Shown in pieces: positions 15,815 through 24,448 of a stretch of 64,000 nt of DNA. Source of the stretch: Paraburkholderia phosphatilytica (GTDB taxonomy: Bacteria > Pseudomonadota > Gammaproteobacteria > Burkholderiales > Burkholderiaceae); the NCBI RefSeq assembly GCF_003443895.1, contig NZ_QQOA01000037.1, forward strand, positions 1-64,000. Reading direction: 5' to 3'. The notes beneath the pieces were generated by a model. The model was not told where the DNA came from, searched no databases, and saw nothing but the letters and a program-made list of their open reading frames with translations. Positions within the stretch are counted from its first letter, which is position 1; every line of letters begins with the position of its first letter. The translations under genes and the position numbers were made by a program.

Positions 15815-17060
15815 TTCGCTGTTCCTTCGTCTGTCGGCGATGACCATCGGGCTGATCGTGCTCGTCAACCTGACCGCGATCTTCGTCGTCGAACAGGAGC
15901 GCGGCCAGATCGACACGACCCGCGTGCAGCGCGACGTACTGCTCGCCGAGCTCGCGAAGCACGACAGCGCAATGGCCGCGCTGCGCGTCGCGTCCACGCT
16001 CGGCCTGTCGTACATCCCTGCGAACCAGGCGATCGCGCAGGGTTGCCCCGCGCCGTGCACGGACACGTCCACGCCGTTCACGCATGACCTGCGCCCGAAG
16101 CTGCCGCCCGGCAGTCATATCGTGTCGGACGTCGAATCCGGTTCGCTATGGATCCGCTATGCCGGCGACCCGGAATGGATCCGGATGGAAAACGTGACCG
16201 TGCCCGTGATGCGTTTTCGCAGCGCGAGCTTGCTGATGCTCGCGTTCGCGATTGCGATCGCGCTCGTCGGCGCATGGCATCTGCAACGGCCATTGCATCG
16301 GCTCGCGCTGGCGGCGCGCGAGTTTCGCATCGGACGGCGCGTGCCCGAAGTGCGACCGGCCGGCCCACGCGAGGTCAAGGAGCTGATCGCCGACTTCAAC
16401 CAGATGGTCGACGAGCTCGCACAGTCCGAGCAGGAACGCGCGGTGATGCTCGCGGGCGTCGCGCACGATCTGCGCGCGCCGATCACGCGGATGCAGGTGC
16501 GCGCCGACCTGCTGCCCGACGAGGCGAACCGCGCGGGCTTTCTGCGCGACGCCGAATCGCTGTCGCGCATCGTCACGCAGTTCCTCGATTTCGCGCGCGA
16601 ATCCGCGGACCGTTCGCCGCGCGTGCAGGTCGACGCGCATTGCCGCCGGCACTATGGCGACAGCCTCGGCGGCGACGCGCTGATCGCGCTCGATCTGCGC
16701 GCGGACGACGGCTTCGCGCTGCCGCTCGTCGATCTCGACCGGATCCTGCAGAACCTGATCGAGAACGCGCTCACTTACGGCGAACCGCCGGTCGAAATCG
16801 CGACCTTCCGGCGCGGCGCCGAGCACGTGCTGAGCGTGCGCGATCACGGCGGTGGCATTCCGGCCGATCAGCTCGAACGCGCGCTGCAACCGTTCGTGCG
16901 GCTCGACGAAGCGCGCAGCGGCGACGCGCACTGCGGCCTCGGCCTCGCGATCGTGCGCCGGCTGGTGCGCTACAACGGCGGTTCGTTCGCCGCGTTCAAT
17001 TGCGGCAACGGCGGCAACGACGGCGGCCTCACCGTCGAGATGAGCTTCCCCGCCGGCTGA
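15798..17060 (+). CDS. envZ: EnvZ-type sensor histidine kinase
   Basis: A 420-residue inner-membrane kinase. TM1 is at about residues 10-31, the periplasmic loop at ~32-135, and TM2 (LLMLAFAIAIALVGAWHL) near 142-160. The HAMP domain follows with FNQMVDELAQSEQERAVMLA, then the H-box GVAHDLRAPITRMQVRADLL (His near 223). The ATPase domain has N-box NLIENALTYG, G1 VRDHGGGIP and G2 HCGLGLAIVRR. The ATG lies inside the end of the regulator gene. It partners the adjacent OmpR-type regulator. It converges on the SulP gene, 19 bp away. Confidence 0.87.
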   Translation: MKIRFDSLFLRLSAMTIGLIVLVNLTAIFVVEQERGQIDTTRVQRDVLLAELAKHDSAMAALRVASTLGLSYIPANQAIAQGCPAPCTDTSTPFTHDLRPKLPPGSHIVSDVESGSLWIRYAGDPEWIRMENVTVPVMRFRSASLLMLAFAIAIALVGAWHLQRPLHRLALAAREFRIGRRVPEVRPAGPREVKELIADFNQMVDELAQSEQERAVMLAGVAHDLRAPITRMQVRADLLPDEANRAGFLRDAESLSRIVTQFLDFARESADRSPRVQVDAHCRRHYGDSLGGDALIALDLRADDGFALPLVDLDRILQNLIENALTYGEPPVEIATFRRGAEHVLSVRDHGGGIPADQLERALQPFVRLDEARSGDAHCGLGLAIVRRLVRYNGGSFAAFNCGNGGNDGGLTVEMSFPAG

Positions 17061-17079
17061 AGAACACCGGCTTCGCGCT

Positions 17080-18648
17080 TCACATCGTGCGCGGCGCTGG
17101 CGCCCACAGCGGACGCCGCTTTTTTACCGCACGCGCCGCATCGGGCCAGCGGACGCTGTCGACCGCGATGCGGCGGCGCGGCGCGTCGGCGATGAAACGG
17201 TCGAGCGTCTCGCGAATGTCGCGGTCGATGAAATCGGCGCGCTCGGCGTCGACCAGCACGCTCGCCTCGTCCGGTATCTGCGCGAGACAACGCATCAGCA
17301 TCGGCTTGGCGAGAAACGACGCATCCTTGCGGAACGACAGCAGAAAGTGGTTATCGTGCTGCGTCAGCGCAAACGTATCGTGGAGATTCGCGCGCACCGC
17401 AAGCAACGTGCTGACTGCAATGCCGATCCCGATGCCGATCAGCAGGTCGGTGGCCAGCACGCCGACGACGGTGGCGACGAACGGCACGATCCGGTCGGTG
17501 CCTTCACGCATCAACGCGATGAAGAGCGCCGGCTTCGCGAGCTTGTAGCCGGTTTGGATCAGGATCGCCGCGAGACACGCGAGCGGAATCAGGTTCAGCA
17601 CCGCGGTCAGCGCGAACACGCTGACGAGCAGCAGCACACCGTGCACGACAGCCGACAGGCGCGTGCGCGCGCCGGCGTTCAGGTTCGCGGAACTGCGCAC
17701 GATCACGGCCGTCAGCGGCAGGCCGCCGAGCACCGCCGCGACCATGTTGCCGACGCCCTGCGCCTTGAGCTCGCGATCCGGCGACGCGCGACGGCGCAGC
17801 GGATCCATCTGTTCGACCGCTTCGAGACTCAGCAGCGTTTCGAGACTCGCGACCACCGCGAGCGTCAGCGCGACGCGCCATACGTCCGCGTTGATCAGCT
17901 GCTCGAAGTCGGGCATCGAGAACGCATCCGTCAACGCAGCGAACGAGCCGAACGAGTCGAGCGCCACGCGATGCTCGCGCGGCAGTGAGAGCGACGGCGC
18001 GAACGCGTCGGCGATGAGCGTCACCGCGACGCCGAGCACCACGACCGCGAGCGGCCCCGGCAACGCGCGCACGAGTGCGAAGCGCTTCGCGCGCGGCGTG
18101 TCCCACGCGAACAGCAGCGCGACCGACGCCAGCGCCAGCACGAGCGGCGTCAGCGAGATCGTGCCGAACGGCGTCGCGATCGAGGCTGCGCTCGCGGCCG
18201 CCGCGCCCTGGCCCGATGCCGACCAGCCCGCCGCGAGCGGCACTTCCTTGACGATCAGCATGAGGCCGATCGATGCCAGCATGCCCTTGATGACGGGCAC
18301 CGGCACGAAGCTCGCGAGCCGCCCCGCTCGCAGCATCCCGAACACCAGTTGCAGACCGCCGGCGATCAGCACGGCGGCGAGAAACGCGGAAAAGCTGCCA
18401 AGCGAAGCGATCGCCGATACGACGATCACGACGAGCCCCGCGGCGGGTCCGCTGACGCTCAGCTGCGAACCGCTCAGCAGCGCGACGACGAGACCGCCGA
18501 CGATGCCGGACACGAGCCCGGCGAACGGCTCGACGCCGGACGCCGTCGCGATGCCGAGACACAGCGGCAGCGCGACCAGAAACACCACGATGCCCGCGAA
18601 CAGGTCGCTGCGCAGGTTCGATAGATCGATGAAGGGTTGGCTATGCAT
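17080..18648 (-). CDS. SulP-family anion transporter (probable bicarbonate/sulfate permease)
   Basis: A 522-residue SulP (SLC26) protein. It has the transmembrane core from ~12 to 410, beginning DLFAGIVVFLVALPLCLGIA and including the SulP signature region GSQLSVSGPAAGLVVIVVSA and GNMVAAVLGGLPLTAVIVRS. The C-terminal ~100 residues correspond to a cytoplasmic STAS-like domain (EASVLVDAERADFIDRDI). It imports a small anion across the inner membrane. The carbonic anhydrase gene lies directly upstream on the same strand (121 bp gap), which argues for bicarbonate or coupled CO2/HCO3 handling rather than sulfate. That is inference from context. Confidence 0.85.
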   Translation of the reverse strand: MHSQPFIDLSNLRSDLFAGIVVFLVALPLCLGIATASGVEPFAGLVSGIVGGLVVALLSGSQLSVSGPAAGLVVIVVSAIASLGSFSAFLAAVLIAGGLQLVFGMLRAGRLASFVPVPVIKGMLASIGLMLIVKEVPLAAGWSASGQGAAAASAASIATPFGTISLTPLVLALASVALLFAWDTPRAKRFALVRALPGPLAVVVLGVAVTLIADAFAPSLSLPREHRVALDSFGSFAALTDAFSMPDFEQLINADVWRVALTLAVVASLETLLSLEAVEQMDPLRRRASPDRELKAQGVGNMVAAVLGGLPLTAVIVRSSANLNAGARTRLSAVVHGVLLLVSVFALTAVLNLIPLACLAAILIQTGYKLAKPALFIALMREGTDRIVPFVATVVGVLATDLLIGIGIGIAVSTLLAVRANLHDTFALTQHDNHFLLSFRKDASFLAKPMLMRCLAQIPDEASVLVDAERADFIDRDIRETLDRFIADAPRRRIAVDSVRWPDAARAVKKRRPLWAPAPRTM

Positions 18649-18769
18649 AGGGATTCGCTGTCGAAATAAAGAGGTGCCGGTGTTCAGGATGCGTGCGCGG
18701 ACGCGCCGCGGCGGCCTGGCCGCGCGGCGTGCGATCCACAGTGAGAGAGGTGGCGAGAGCGCGCGCCGT

Positions 18770-19366
18770 TCAGGCCGCGTCGCGCATGTCGGTCAGCTGC
18801 ATCAGCCGGCCTTCGCGCAGGCCGAATACCCAGCCATGCACCTGTGGCCGGCGTTTCGCGGCTCGCACAATAGGCGACGCTTCGAGCAACCGCACCTGCT
18901 CGACCACGTTCAGCGCGACGAAGTGATCGACGCGCTCGTCGAAGTCGTCGATCGCGTCGAGCTCGGCGCGGTGCCGCAGCGCGAGCTCCCGCAGGCCGGC
19001 GATGCGGCGGTTCACGAGCGGCAGTGCATCCGCGGGCGGCGACAGCGCCGCACGCACGCCGCCGCAATGATGGTGACCGCACACGATGATGTGCTCGACG
19101 TGCAGCGCATGCACCGCATATTCGACGACGCTCGACGCGTTGCCGTCGTCGGATGTGAACAGGTTCGCGATGTTGCGGTGGACGAACAGTTCCCCGGGCT
19201 GCGCGTTCGTGATGCGCTCCGCGGGCACGCGGCTGTCCGAACAGCCGATCCACAGCACCCGTGGCTGCTGGCCCTGCGCGAGCGTGGAGAAGAAGGTGGG
19301 CTCGCGGGTCGCGATTTCAGTCGACCACGCGAGGTTGGCGAGAAGCAGGCGTTTCGGATGGTTCAT
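18770..19366 (-). CDS. Beta-carbonic anhydrase
   Basis: A 198-residue beta-class carbonic anhydrase, which interconverts CO2 and bicarbonate. Zinc ligands and the catalytic dyad are visible: CSDSRVPAE (Cys near 43 and the Asp-Arg pair) and GHHHCGGVRAAL (His and Cys near 97-100). VLWIGCSDSRV and PGELFVHRNIANLF are family signatures. The ATG has CGGAG 7 bp upstream. It is likely the first gene of a two-gene unit with the SulP transporter, forming an inorganic-carbon uptake module. Confidence 0.92.
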   Translation of the reverse strand: MNHPKRLLLANLAWSTEIATREPTFFSTLAQGQQPRVLWIGCSDSRVPAERITNAQPGELFVHRNIANLFTSDDGNASSVVEYAVHALHVEHIIVCGHHHCGGVRAALSPPADALPLVNRRIAGLRELALRHRAELDAIDDFDERVDHFVALNVVEQVRLLEASPIVRAAKRRPQVHGWVFGLREGRLMQLTDMRDAA

Positions 19367-19709
19367 CGATCAGGCTCCGAAGATGTCGGGACGAAGGAAT
19401 GGCCTCACCCGCCGCGTCCGGCGGGGCTCAAACGATGTTTACGAAAAGCTTTCGGTGGTTTGGTTCCACAAAAAAATCACGGCCGCGCGAATTGATGCGT
19501 AATGCGTGCACTTCGGAGTGCACTGCGCCCGCGCACGTTTCATCGGAGGAATCCCGCGCGCCGCCTACGCTCTCGGGGTATACGCTCGCGCAAACGATTT
19601 GCGTACAAAACATCTCTCAAGGTTCGCTCCGGCCCCTCCGATACAGCGAAAGACGATGGAAGCTCTACACGCTATCCGTCGCGATCAATTAAACAGCTGG
19701 GGAATAGCA
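19367..19709. other. Intergenic region between carbonic anhydrase and chemoreceptor genes
   Basis: A 343-bp stretch with no gene I trust. It contains a perfect hairpin at 19506-19523 (GTGCACT, loop TCGG, AGTGCAC) without a T-tract and, nearer the chemoreceptor, a FliA-like promoter listed separately. The end of an upstream open frame running into the chemoreceptor is not coding-like. Confidence 0.5.
19617..19644 (+). promoter_or_regulatory. Candidate sigma-28 (FliA) promoter of chemoreceptor gene
   Basis: TCAAGGTT at 19617-19624 and TCCGATAC at 19637-19644, 12 bp apart, resemble the FliA consensus TAAAGTTT-N11-GCCGATAA (6/8 matches in each half, spacing one base long). It lies 66 bp upstream of the chemoreceptor ATG. 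The flhDC genes in the window and the class III status of most chemoreceptors support the reading. Confidence 0.45.
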
Positions 19710-21473
19710 ATGGGGATGGGAAACATGACGGTACGCAACAGGCTGTCGATTGCGTTCGGCTCGCTCGCGGCACTGGTGGTGCTGGTGTCCGTGCTGGCGT
19801 TGAATGCGCTGTCGAGCGAAAACGCGCGCTTCGACACGTACGTGAACGGCATCAGCGCGAGAGCGGAACTCTCGGAGAAGGTACGCACTGCTGTCGACCG
19901 CCGCGCGATCGCGGCACGCAACCTCGTGCTCGTCACGAAGGCGGACGACATCGCGCTCGAAAAGGCGGCGGTCACGCAGTCGCATGAAGACGTGCAAAGC
20001 GCCCTCACCCAGCTGAAGGACCGCGTGGCCAACTCCGGCGACTCCGACCAGCAAGGCAAGGATCTCGTCGCCGGTATCGATCGCGTCGAGCAGCAGTACG
20101 GTCCCGTCGCGCTCGCGATCGTCAACGCCGCGCTGAACAACCAGCACGACCAGGCGATCACGATGATGGACGACCAGTGCCGGCCGCTCCTCGCCGCGCT
20201 GATCAAGGCAACCGATGCGTACAGCGCGTACGCGCACACGCAGGCCGCCAGCATGATGGAAGAGGCCGCCGAGCACTACCGCAGCCAGCGCATCACGCTG
20301 ATCGGCCTGTCGCTCGCCGCGGTCGCAGCGGCCGTGCTCGGTGCGCTGCTGATCACGCGCAGCCTGACCCGCTCGCTCGGTGCGGAACCCGGCACGCTCG
20401 GCGAACTGACGCGCCGCGTCGCGGCGGGCGATCTGAGCTCGCTGCCCGGCGCGGAGCACGCGCCGCAAGGCAGCGTGCTCGCGTCGATGGGCGACATGCA
20501 GGCGAGCCTCGTGCGCCTGATCGGCCAGGTGCGTCAGTCGGCCACCAGCATCGCGGATGGCTCCAGCCAGATCGCGGCCGGTAATGCCGAACTGTCGACG
20601 CGCACCGAGCAGCAGGCGTCGTCGCTGCAGGAAACCGCGTCGAGCATGGAAGAGCTGACCTCGACCGTGTCGCAGAATGCCGAGAACGCGCAGCAGGCCA
20701 GCACGCTCGCCGCGAACGCATCGGAAGTCGCGCATCGCGGCAGCTCGGTCGTCGCGCAGGTCGTCGACACGATGAACGACATCAACGCGAGCTCGACCAA
20801 GGTGGCCGATATCACCGGCATCATCGAAAGCATCGCATTCCAGACCAATATTCTCGCGCTGAACGCGGCGGTCGAAGCCGCTCGCGCGGGCGATCAGGGC
20901 CGCGGCTTCGCGGTGGTCGCGAGCGAAGTGCGCAGCCTCGCGCAGCGGTCGTCGACGGCGGCGAAGGAGATCAAGGATCTGATCTCGGCGTCGGTGCAGA
21001 AGATCAGCGACGGCGCGTCGCTCGCGGACGAAGCGGGCCGCACGATGACGGATGTGACCCAGGCCGTTGCGCGCGTCACCGACATCATGGGCGAGATCGC
21101 GGCCGCGTCGCGCGAGCAGAGCCGCGGCATCACGCAGATCAGCGAAGCGGTCACGCAGATGGACGAGGTCACGCAGCAGAACGCCGCGCTCGTCGAGGAA
21201 GCGGCCGCCGCATCGCGCTCGCTCGAGGAAGAAGGCCAGCATCTGACGTCGGCGGTCGGTTCGTTCCGGCTGGAGACGGCGGATAGCGGTCGTGCAGCAA
21301 AAGCAAAGGCTGTCGTTCGCGCCAGCGTGACTGCCAAAGCCGTGGCGAAGCCTTCGGCGGCTCCGGCACGCCGCCCGGCGCCGGCCGTCTCGCGCCCGCA
21401 GCAGAGCAGCGTTGCGCAAGCGAAGGCGCAACCGGTTGCCGCCGGCGCCGACGACGGCTGGAACACCTTCTGA
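19710..21473 (+). CDS. Methyl-accepting chemotaxis protein (Tar-like, with C-terminal WNTF tail)
   Basis: A 587-residue chemoreceptor. TM1 is near residues 12-34 (LSIAFGSLAALVVLVSVLAL) and a four-helix-bundle periplasmic domain spans ~35-190. TM2 (ITLIGLSLAAVAAAVLGALL) is near 193-213, followed by HAMP and a long cytoplasmic signalling coiled coil. The tip is IIESIAFQTNILALNAAVEA and the adaptation region QIAAGNAELSTRTEQQASSL. The tail is Ala/Pro-rich and ends GWNTF, resembling the NWETF pentapeptide that tethers CheR/CheB. I use ATG 19710 (GGGGAA upstream); ATG 19725 is possible. It would sense a small ligand in the periplasm and control CheA. Confidence 0.92.
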   Translation: MGMGNMTVRNRLSIAFGSLAALVVLVSVLALNALSSENARFDTYVNGISARAELSEKVRTAVDRRAIAARNLVLVTKADDIALEKAAVTQSHEDVQSALTQLKDRVANSGDSDQQGKDLVAGIDRVEQQYGPVALAIVNAALNNQHDQAITMMDDQCRPLLAALIKATDAYSAYAHTQAASMMEEAAEHYRSQRITLIGLSLAAVAAAVLGALLITRSLTRSLGAEPGTLGELTRRVAAGDLSSLPGAEHAPQGSVLASMGDMQASLVRLIGQVRQSATSIADGSSQIAAGNAELSTRTEQQASSLQETASSMEELTSTVSQNAENAQQASTLAANASEVAHRGSSVVAQVVDTMNDINASSTKVADITGIIESIAFQTNILALNAAVEAARAGDQGRGFAVVASEVRSLAQRSSTAAKEIKDLISASVQKISDGASLADEAGRTMTDVTQAVARVTDIMGEIAAASREQSRGITQISEAVTQMDEVTQQNAALVEEAAAASRSLEEEGQHLTSAVGSFRLETADSGRAAKAKAVVRASVTAKAVAKPSAAPARRPAPAVSRPQQSSVAQAKAQPVAAGADDGWNTF

Positions 21474-21500
21474 CCACCTTCTCACATTACGCAGGACCCC

Positions 21501-21537
21501 ACGCATCGCCGGCTGCAGTATCGAGCCGGCGATGCGT
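21501..21537 (+). terminator. Perfect 14-bp hairpin after chemoreceptor gene
   Basis: ACGCATCGCCGGCT and AGCCGGCGATGCGT form an uninterrupted 14-bp stem with a 9-nt loop, 27 bp after the stop codon. It is not followed by a real T-tract (TCATTG), so it may act as a stabilising 3' hairpin or an inefficient terminator. Confidence 0.55.
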
Positions 21538-21584
21538 TCATTGAAGCGCCTGTTTCATCGCATCGCGCTCCATCCGCATCACGC

Positions 21585-21610
21585 CTTCGCGTCGCATCTT
21601 CGCGTCGCAT
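21585..21610. repeat. Tandem 13-bp direct repeat
   Basis: CTTCGCGTCGCAT is repeated exactly twice at 21585-21597 and 21598-21610 in the gene-free 327-bp region between the chemoreceptor and GGDEF genes. The rest of that region (21611-21800) shows only a weak -10-like TATAGT at 21743-21748 upstream of the GGDEF gene. Confidence 0.6.
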
Positions 21611-21800
21611 CTTCTTAGGCAGTCCACAGAATTCCCGCCACCGATGCTTGCAAATACATGACAGGCACGTCCGTCTGCGCGCAACCGAAACGAAACCGCC
21701 GCGCTTCGCTCGACAATGCTGGTAACGTCAGGAACTTCGCCTTATAGTGATCTACCCGCTTCAGCCCTTCGATCCGACTTCGACAGCCCCAAGGTGATGC

Positions 21801-22814
21801 ATGGACTGGTTACTCGCCCGACTCTCCGAATCGGTCTCGTCAGCGAAAAGTCTCGAGGAACTCACGCGGCCCTTGCTCGAAATGCTCGAAACGGTCACCG
21901 GCCTCGAATCCACCTACCTCACCTCGATCGATCTGGACGGCGGCGTGCAGCTGGTGCAGTTCGCGCGCAACAGCGGCGAAATGGAAATTCCCGAAGGCCT
22001 GGAAGTGCCGTGGTCGGACACGCTGTGCAAGCGCTCGATCGATGAAGGCCGCAGCTTCACCGCCGACGTCGAATCGTGCTGGGGCGACTCCGAAGCCGCG
22101 GCCCAGCTCGGCATCCGCACCTATGCAAGCTCCCCGATCTACACGAGCACTGGCCTGCTGGTCGGCACGCTGTGCGCGGCAAGCCAGGACAACCATAGCT
22201 TCAGCGACCGTTCGCGCAGCGCGCTGAACCTGTTCTCGAAGCTGATCGCGCAGCACATCGAACGCGAGATGCTCGTGAACCAGCTGCGCGCATCGAACGA
22301 ACACCTCGCGAAACACGCGCTGACCGATGCGCTCACCGGCCTGCCGAACCGTCGCTCGCTGCTCGACGAACTGGCCCGGCTGCTCGCGCGCGCCGCGCGC
22401 GAAGGCTCGCACGTGATGGTCGGCGTGATCGATCTGGACGGCTTCAAGGAAATCAACGACACGTTCGGCCACGCTGCCGGCGACCGCTTCCTGCAGGCCT
22501 GCGCGCGCCGCATCGGCCTCGCGGTGCGCGAGTCCGACATGCTGGCGCGGCTCGGCGGCGATGAATTCGCGATCGTCGGGCCTGGCCCGCGCGACGCCGG
22601 CGTGGCGTGCGACGCGACGGTGACGATGGCGCGCCGCGTATCCGACTCGCTCGTCGGCAGCATCGACATCGACGGTGTCGAGCTGCACTATCGCGGCGCA
22701 AGCGTCGGCTATATCGCCGCCGCGTCCGACTGGACGCCGGACCACGCGATCTCGATGGCCGACAAGGCGATGTACGAAGACAAACGCGGCCGCCGGCTGC
22801 GCAAGCCCGCCTGA
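21801..22814 (+). CDS. GAF-GGDEF diguanylate cyclase
   Basis: A 337-residue soluble protein. The GAF sensor domain is at ~20-165 and the GGDEF domain at ~170-335, with DALTGLPNRRSLLDEL, DLDGFKEINDTFGHAAGD and the intact catalytic loop RLGGDEFAIV. An inhibitory I-site RxxD (RESD) lies exactly five residues before GGDEF, so feedback inhibition by c-di-GMP is expected. It makes c-di-GMP from GTP in the cytoplasm in response to a small ligand or redox cue bound by GAF. It is monocistronic and converges on the periplasmic-binding-protein gene. Confidence 0.9.
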   Translation: MDWLLARLSESVSSAKSLEELTRPLLEMLETVTGLESTYLTSIDLDGGVQLVQFARNSGEMEIPEGLEVPWSDTLCKRSIDEGRSFTADVESCWGDSEAAAQLGIRTYASSPIYTSTGLLVGTLCAASQDNHSFSDRSRSALNLFSKLIAQHIEREMLVNQLRASNEHLAKHALTDALTGLPNRRSLLDELARLLARAAREGSHVMVGVIDLDGFKEINDTFGHAAGDRFLQACARRIGLAVRESDMLARLGGDEFAIVGPGPRDAGVACDATVTMARRVSDSLVGSIDIDGVELHYRGASVGYIAAASDWTPDHAISMADKAMYEDKRGRRLRKPA

Positions 22815-22831
22815 CCATCGTCCGGCGGCCG

Positions 22832-23701
22832 CTAGCCGCCCATCCAGTACACGCCGGGTATCGTGCGGTCCGCATCCGAGAGATACGGATTGTCGAGCTG
22901 GATCACCCGGCGCTCCGCGATCCGCGCCTGTCTCAGCCCGTTCTGGATATACGGATGCGTGTTGAACAGGCGCATATACGAGCCGTCGCGATACGCGGCC
23001 GCGAAGCCGCGCGCGATTGTCTCCGCGAGCCGCGGCTGCGCCGGCGTCACATAGAACAAAAAATCCGACCGGTACGTCAGCAGCAGATGCTGCTCGACCG
23101 TCAGATGCGGCGCATCGTCGCGATGCGCGTCGGCTTCGGCGAAGGCCTCGATCACGCCGCGCGGATAGTAGTCGATGCGACCGGCTTCGAGCATGCCGAA
23201 GAGGTTCTCGTAAGTCGCCGTCTGCACCTTGAGGCCTACGTTGCGCAGCACCAGGGTATCGACCCAGCTGAGTCCCTGCCCGGCCGTCAACGCGCGCAGA
23301 TCGTCGAGCGTCTGCACCTTCGCGAACTCCGGCTGGCGTTCGCGCCGGATCAGGAAGATCCGGTAGCCGATCAGCCCGCGATGAATCGGAATATGCACCG
23401 CGTTCAGGTTGCGCTCGGCCTGCGCGTCCATGCTGGTCCAGTGCAGATTGATCGTGTTGCCCGTGGCGAGTTCGGCGAGCGCGCGGCCGCGTTCCATCAC
23501 GACGTCGGCCTGGCGCGTGGTGCAGGTCGCATTGGCGGCTTTCATCGCCACGTCGAGCGTCGCGAGCGCAAAGGCCGCGTGCACGTCGCCGCCGTTGCGG
23601 ATGCGGGGATACACGATTTCGAACGGTTCGGCGGCTGCTCTGGAAGACAGTACGATGCCCGCGGCGCCCACGGCCGCACCAATGAAACGCCTTCGATGCA
23701 T
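22832..23701 (-). CDS. Putative periplasmic substrate-binding protein (Tat-like signal)
   Basis: A 289-residue protein that begins MHRRRFIGAAVGAAGIVLSS and continues RAAAEP, an RRRFIG twin-arginine-like signal with cleavage after AAA. The mature part resembles the bacterial extracellular solute-binding type II fold (DLRALTAGQGLSWVDTLVL, GMLEAGRIDYYPRGVIEAF). No permease or ATPase is adjacent, so it may be an orphan sensor or scavenging protein. I choose ATG 23701 at the signal peptide; the frame extends upstream without protein character. The next gene upstream (23751) is a small hypothetical on the same strand. Confidence 0.65.
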   Translation of the reverse strand: MHRRRFIGAAVGAAGIVLSSRAAAEPFEIVYPRIRNGGDVHAAFALATLDVAMKAANATCTTRQADVVMERGRALAELATGNTINLHWTSMDAQAERNLNAVHIPIHRGLIGYRIFLIRRERQPEFAKVQTLDDLRALTAGQGLSWVDTLVLRNVGLKVQTATYENLFGMLEAGRIDYYPRGVIEAFAEADAHRDDAPHLTVEQHLLLTYRSDFLFYVTPAQPRLAETIARGFAAAYRDGSYMRLFNTHPYIQNGLRQARIAERRVIQLDNPYLSDADRTIPGVYWMGG

Positions 23702-23750
23702 AGAGGAAAGACCGGCTAGCGCCGGGGCGTGCCGCCGATACCGGCGTCGT

Positions 23751-23963
23751 TCAATGAACCGTGCCGAAGAATGCCTGCGCACCTTCGGCAGGCGTGAGCC
23801 CGACGACGAAGTAGCCTTCGAGGCGCTCCGCGTTCGAATCGTCGAGCAGGAAAGGTGGTTCGATGAAGCCGACCGCGACCGCGTGGTCGTACCACTGGCT
23901 CATCCAGTCGCGCAGTTCCACCACATACTGCGGCAATACTTCTTCGGTCGCGTACTCTTCCAT
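23751..23963 (-). CDS. Small acidic hypothetical protein (70 aa)
   Basis: Seventy residues beginning MEEYATEEVLPQYVVELRDW, acidic and helical, with FIEPPFLLDDSNAERLEGYF in the middle. The ATG at 23963 has CACGGAGACTCCAG upstream. No domain recognised. It lies 49 bp upstream of the binding-protein gene and 93 bp downstream of the 81-residue gene, all minus strand, so the three may be cotranscribed from the 24.4 kb site. Confidence 0.55.
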   Translation of the reverse strand: MEEYATEEVLPQYVVELRDWMSQWYDHAVAVGFIEPPFLLDDSNAERLEGYFVVGLTPAEGAQAFFGTVH

Positions 23964-24056
23964 CTGGAGTCTCCGTGGACGCGCTCTCGTCCGCCATGCC
24001 ATACCGTCACTGCCCTGCCGCGGAGGGTCATCCTCCCGCCAGCACGCGCGCTCCAC

Positions 24057-24302
24057 TCACGCGGCCAGCCTTTCCAGGTTCAGCGCCGGACGCATGCCGT
24101 CCGGCGGGAAAACCTGCCATCCGCGGTCGGCATGGCAAAAGAAAAACAGCGTGCGAGGGCCGGTTGCGCCATGCGCCTCGACACACACGCTCAGGATCCG
24201 GCCGGAACGCGACCGATGCACCGCCAGCACCCGAATGGTCTGCTCGCGCGTCGAGCCAAGCCACTTCTCGACGATCACCCGCAAAGACTGCCGCGCTGCC
24301 AT
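24057..24302 (-). CDS. Small hypothetical protein (81 aa) downstream of shared 7-2-7 site
   Basis: Eighty-one residues, basic N-terminus (MAARQSLRVIVEKWLGSTRE) then RVLAVHRSRSGRILSVCVEA and TLFFFCHADRGWQVFPPDG, a small alpha-beta fold. I do not recognise the family. About 100 bp upstream is the inverted repeat GTCAGGATTTCCTG, also found upstream of the 102-residue gene on the other side of the NarL-type two-component cluster. This suggests it is a target of that system. Confidence 0.6.
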   Translation of the reverse strand: MAARQSLRVIVEKWLGSTREQTIRVLAVHRSRSGRILSVCVEAHGATGPRTLFFFCHADRGWQVFPPDGMRPALNLERLAA

Positions 24303-24402
24303 CACCGCACTCCCACCGTCCGTTGTAAGTATCGTAGGCAGTCGGAATGCGCGGTTCCATCGGGACCGGAGGATAGTTCCCTGGGAAATAGCTGGTTCAC
24401 CT

Positions 24403-24418
24403 GTCAGGATTTCCTGCG
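24403..24418. promoter_or_regulatory. 7-2-7 inverted repeat (candidate NarL-type regulator site), copy 1
   Basis: GTCAGGA-TT-TCCTGCG: 14 consecutive bases (GTCAGGATTTCCTG) are identical to the reverse complement of the site at 29514-29529. The last two positions of the right arm deviate from TCCTGAC. It lies between the response-regulator stop codon (24449) and the 81-residue gene start (24302). The 7-2-7 geometry is the known arrangement for NarL-type dimers. Confidence 0.5.
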
Positions 24419-24448
24419 CCGCGGAACGCGAAAAATCGGGCCGCCTCG

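Noticed and set aside
21727..21733. GTCAGGA upstream of the GGDEF gene as a third NarL-type site
   Set aside because: The second arm is absent (TTCGCCT instead of TCCTGAC), so it is not reported as a site.
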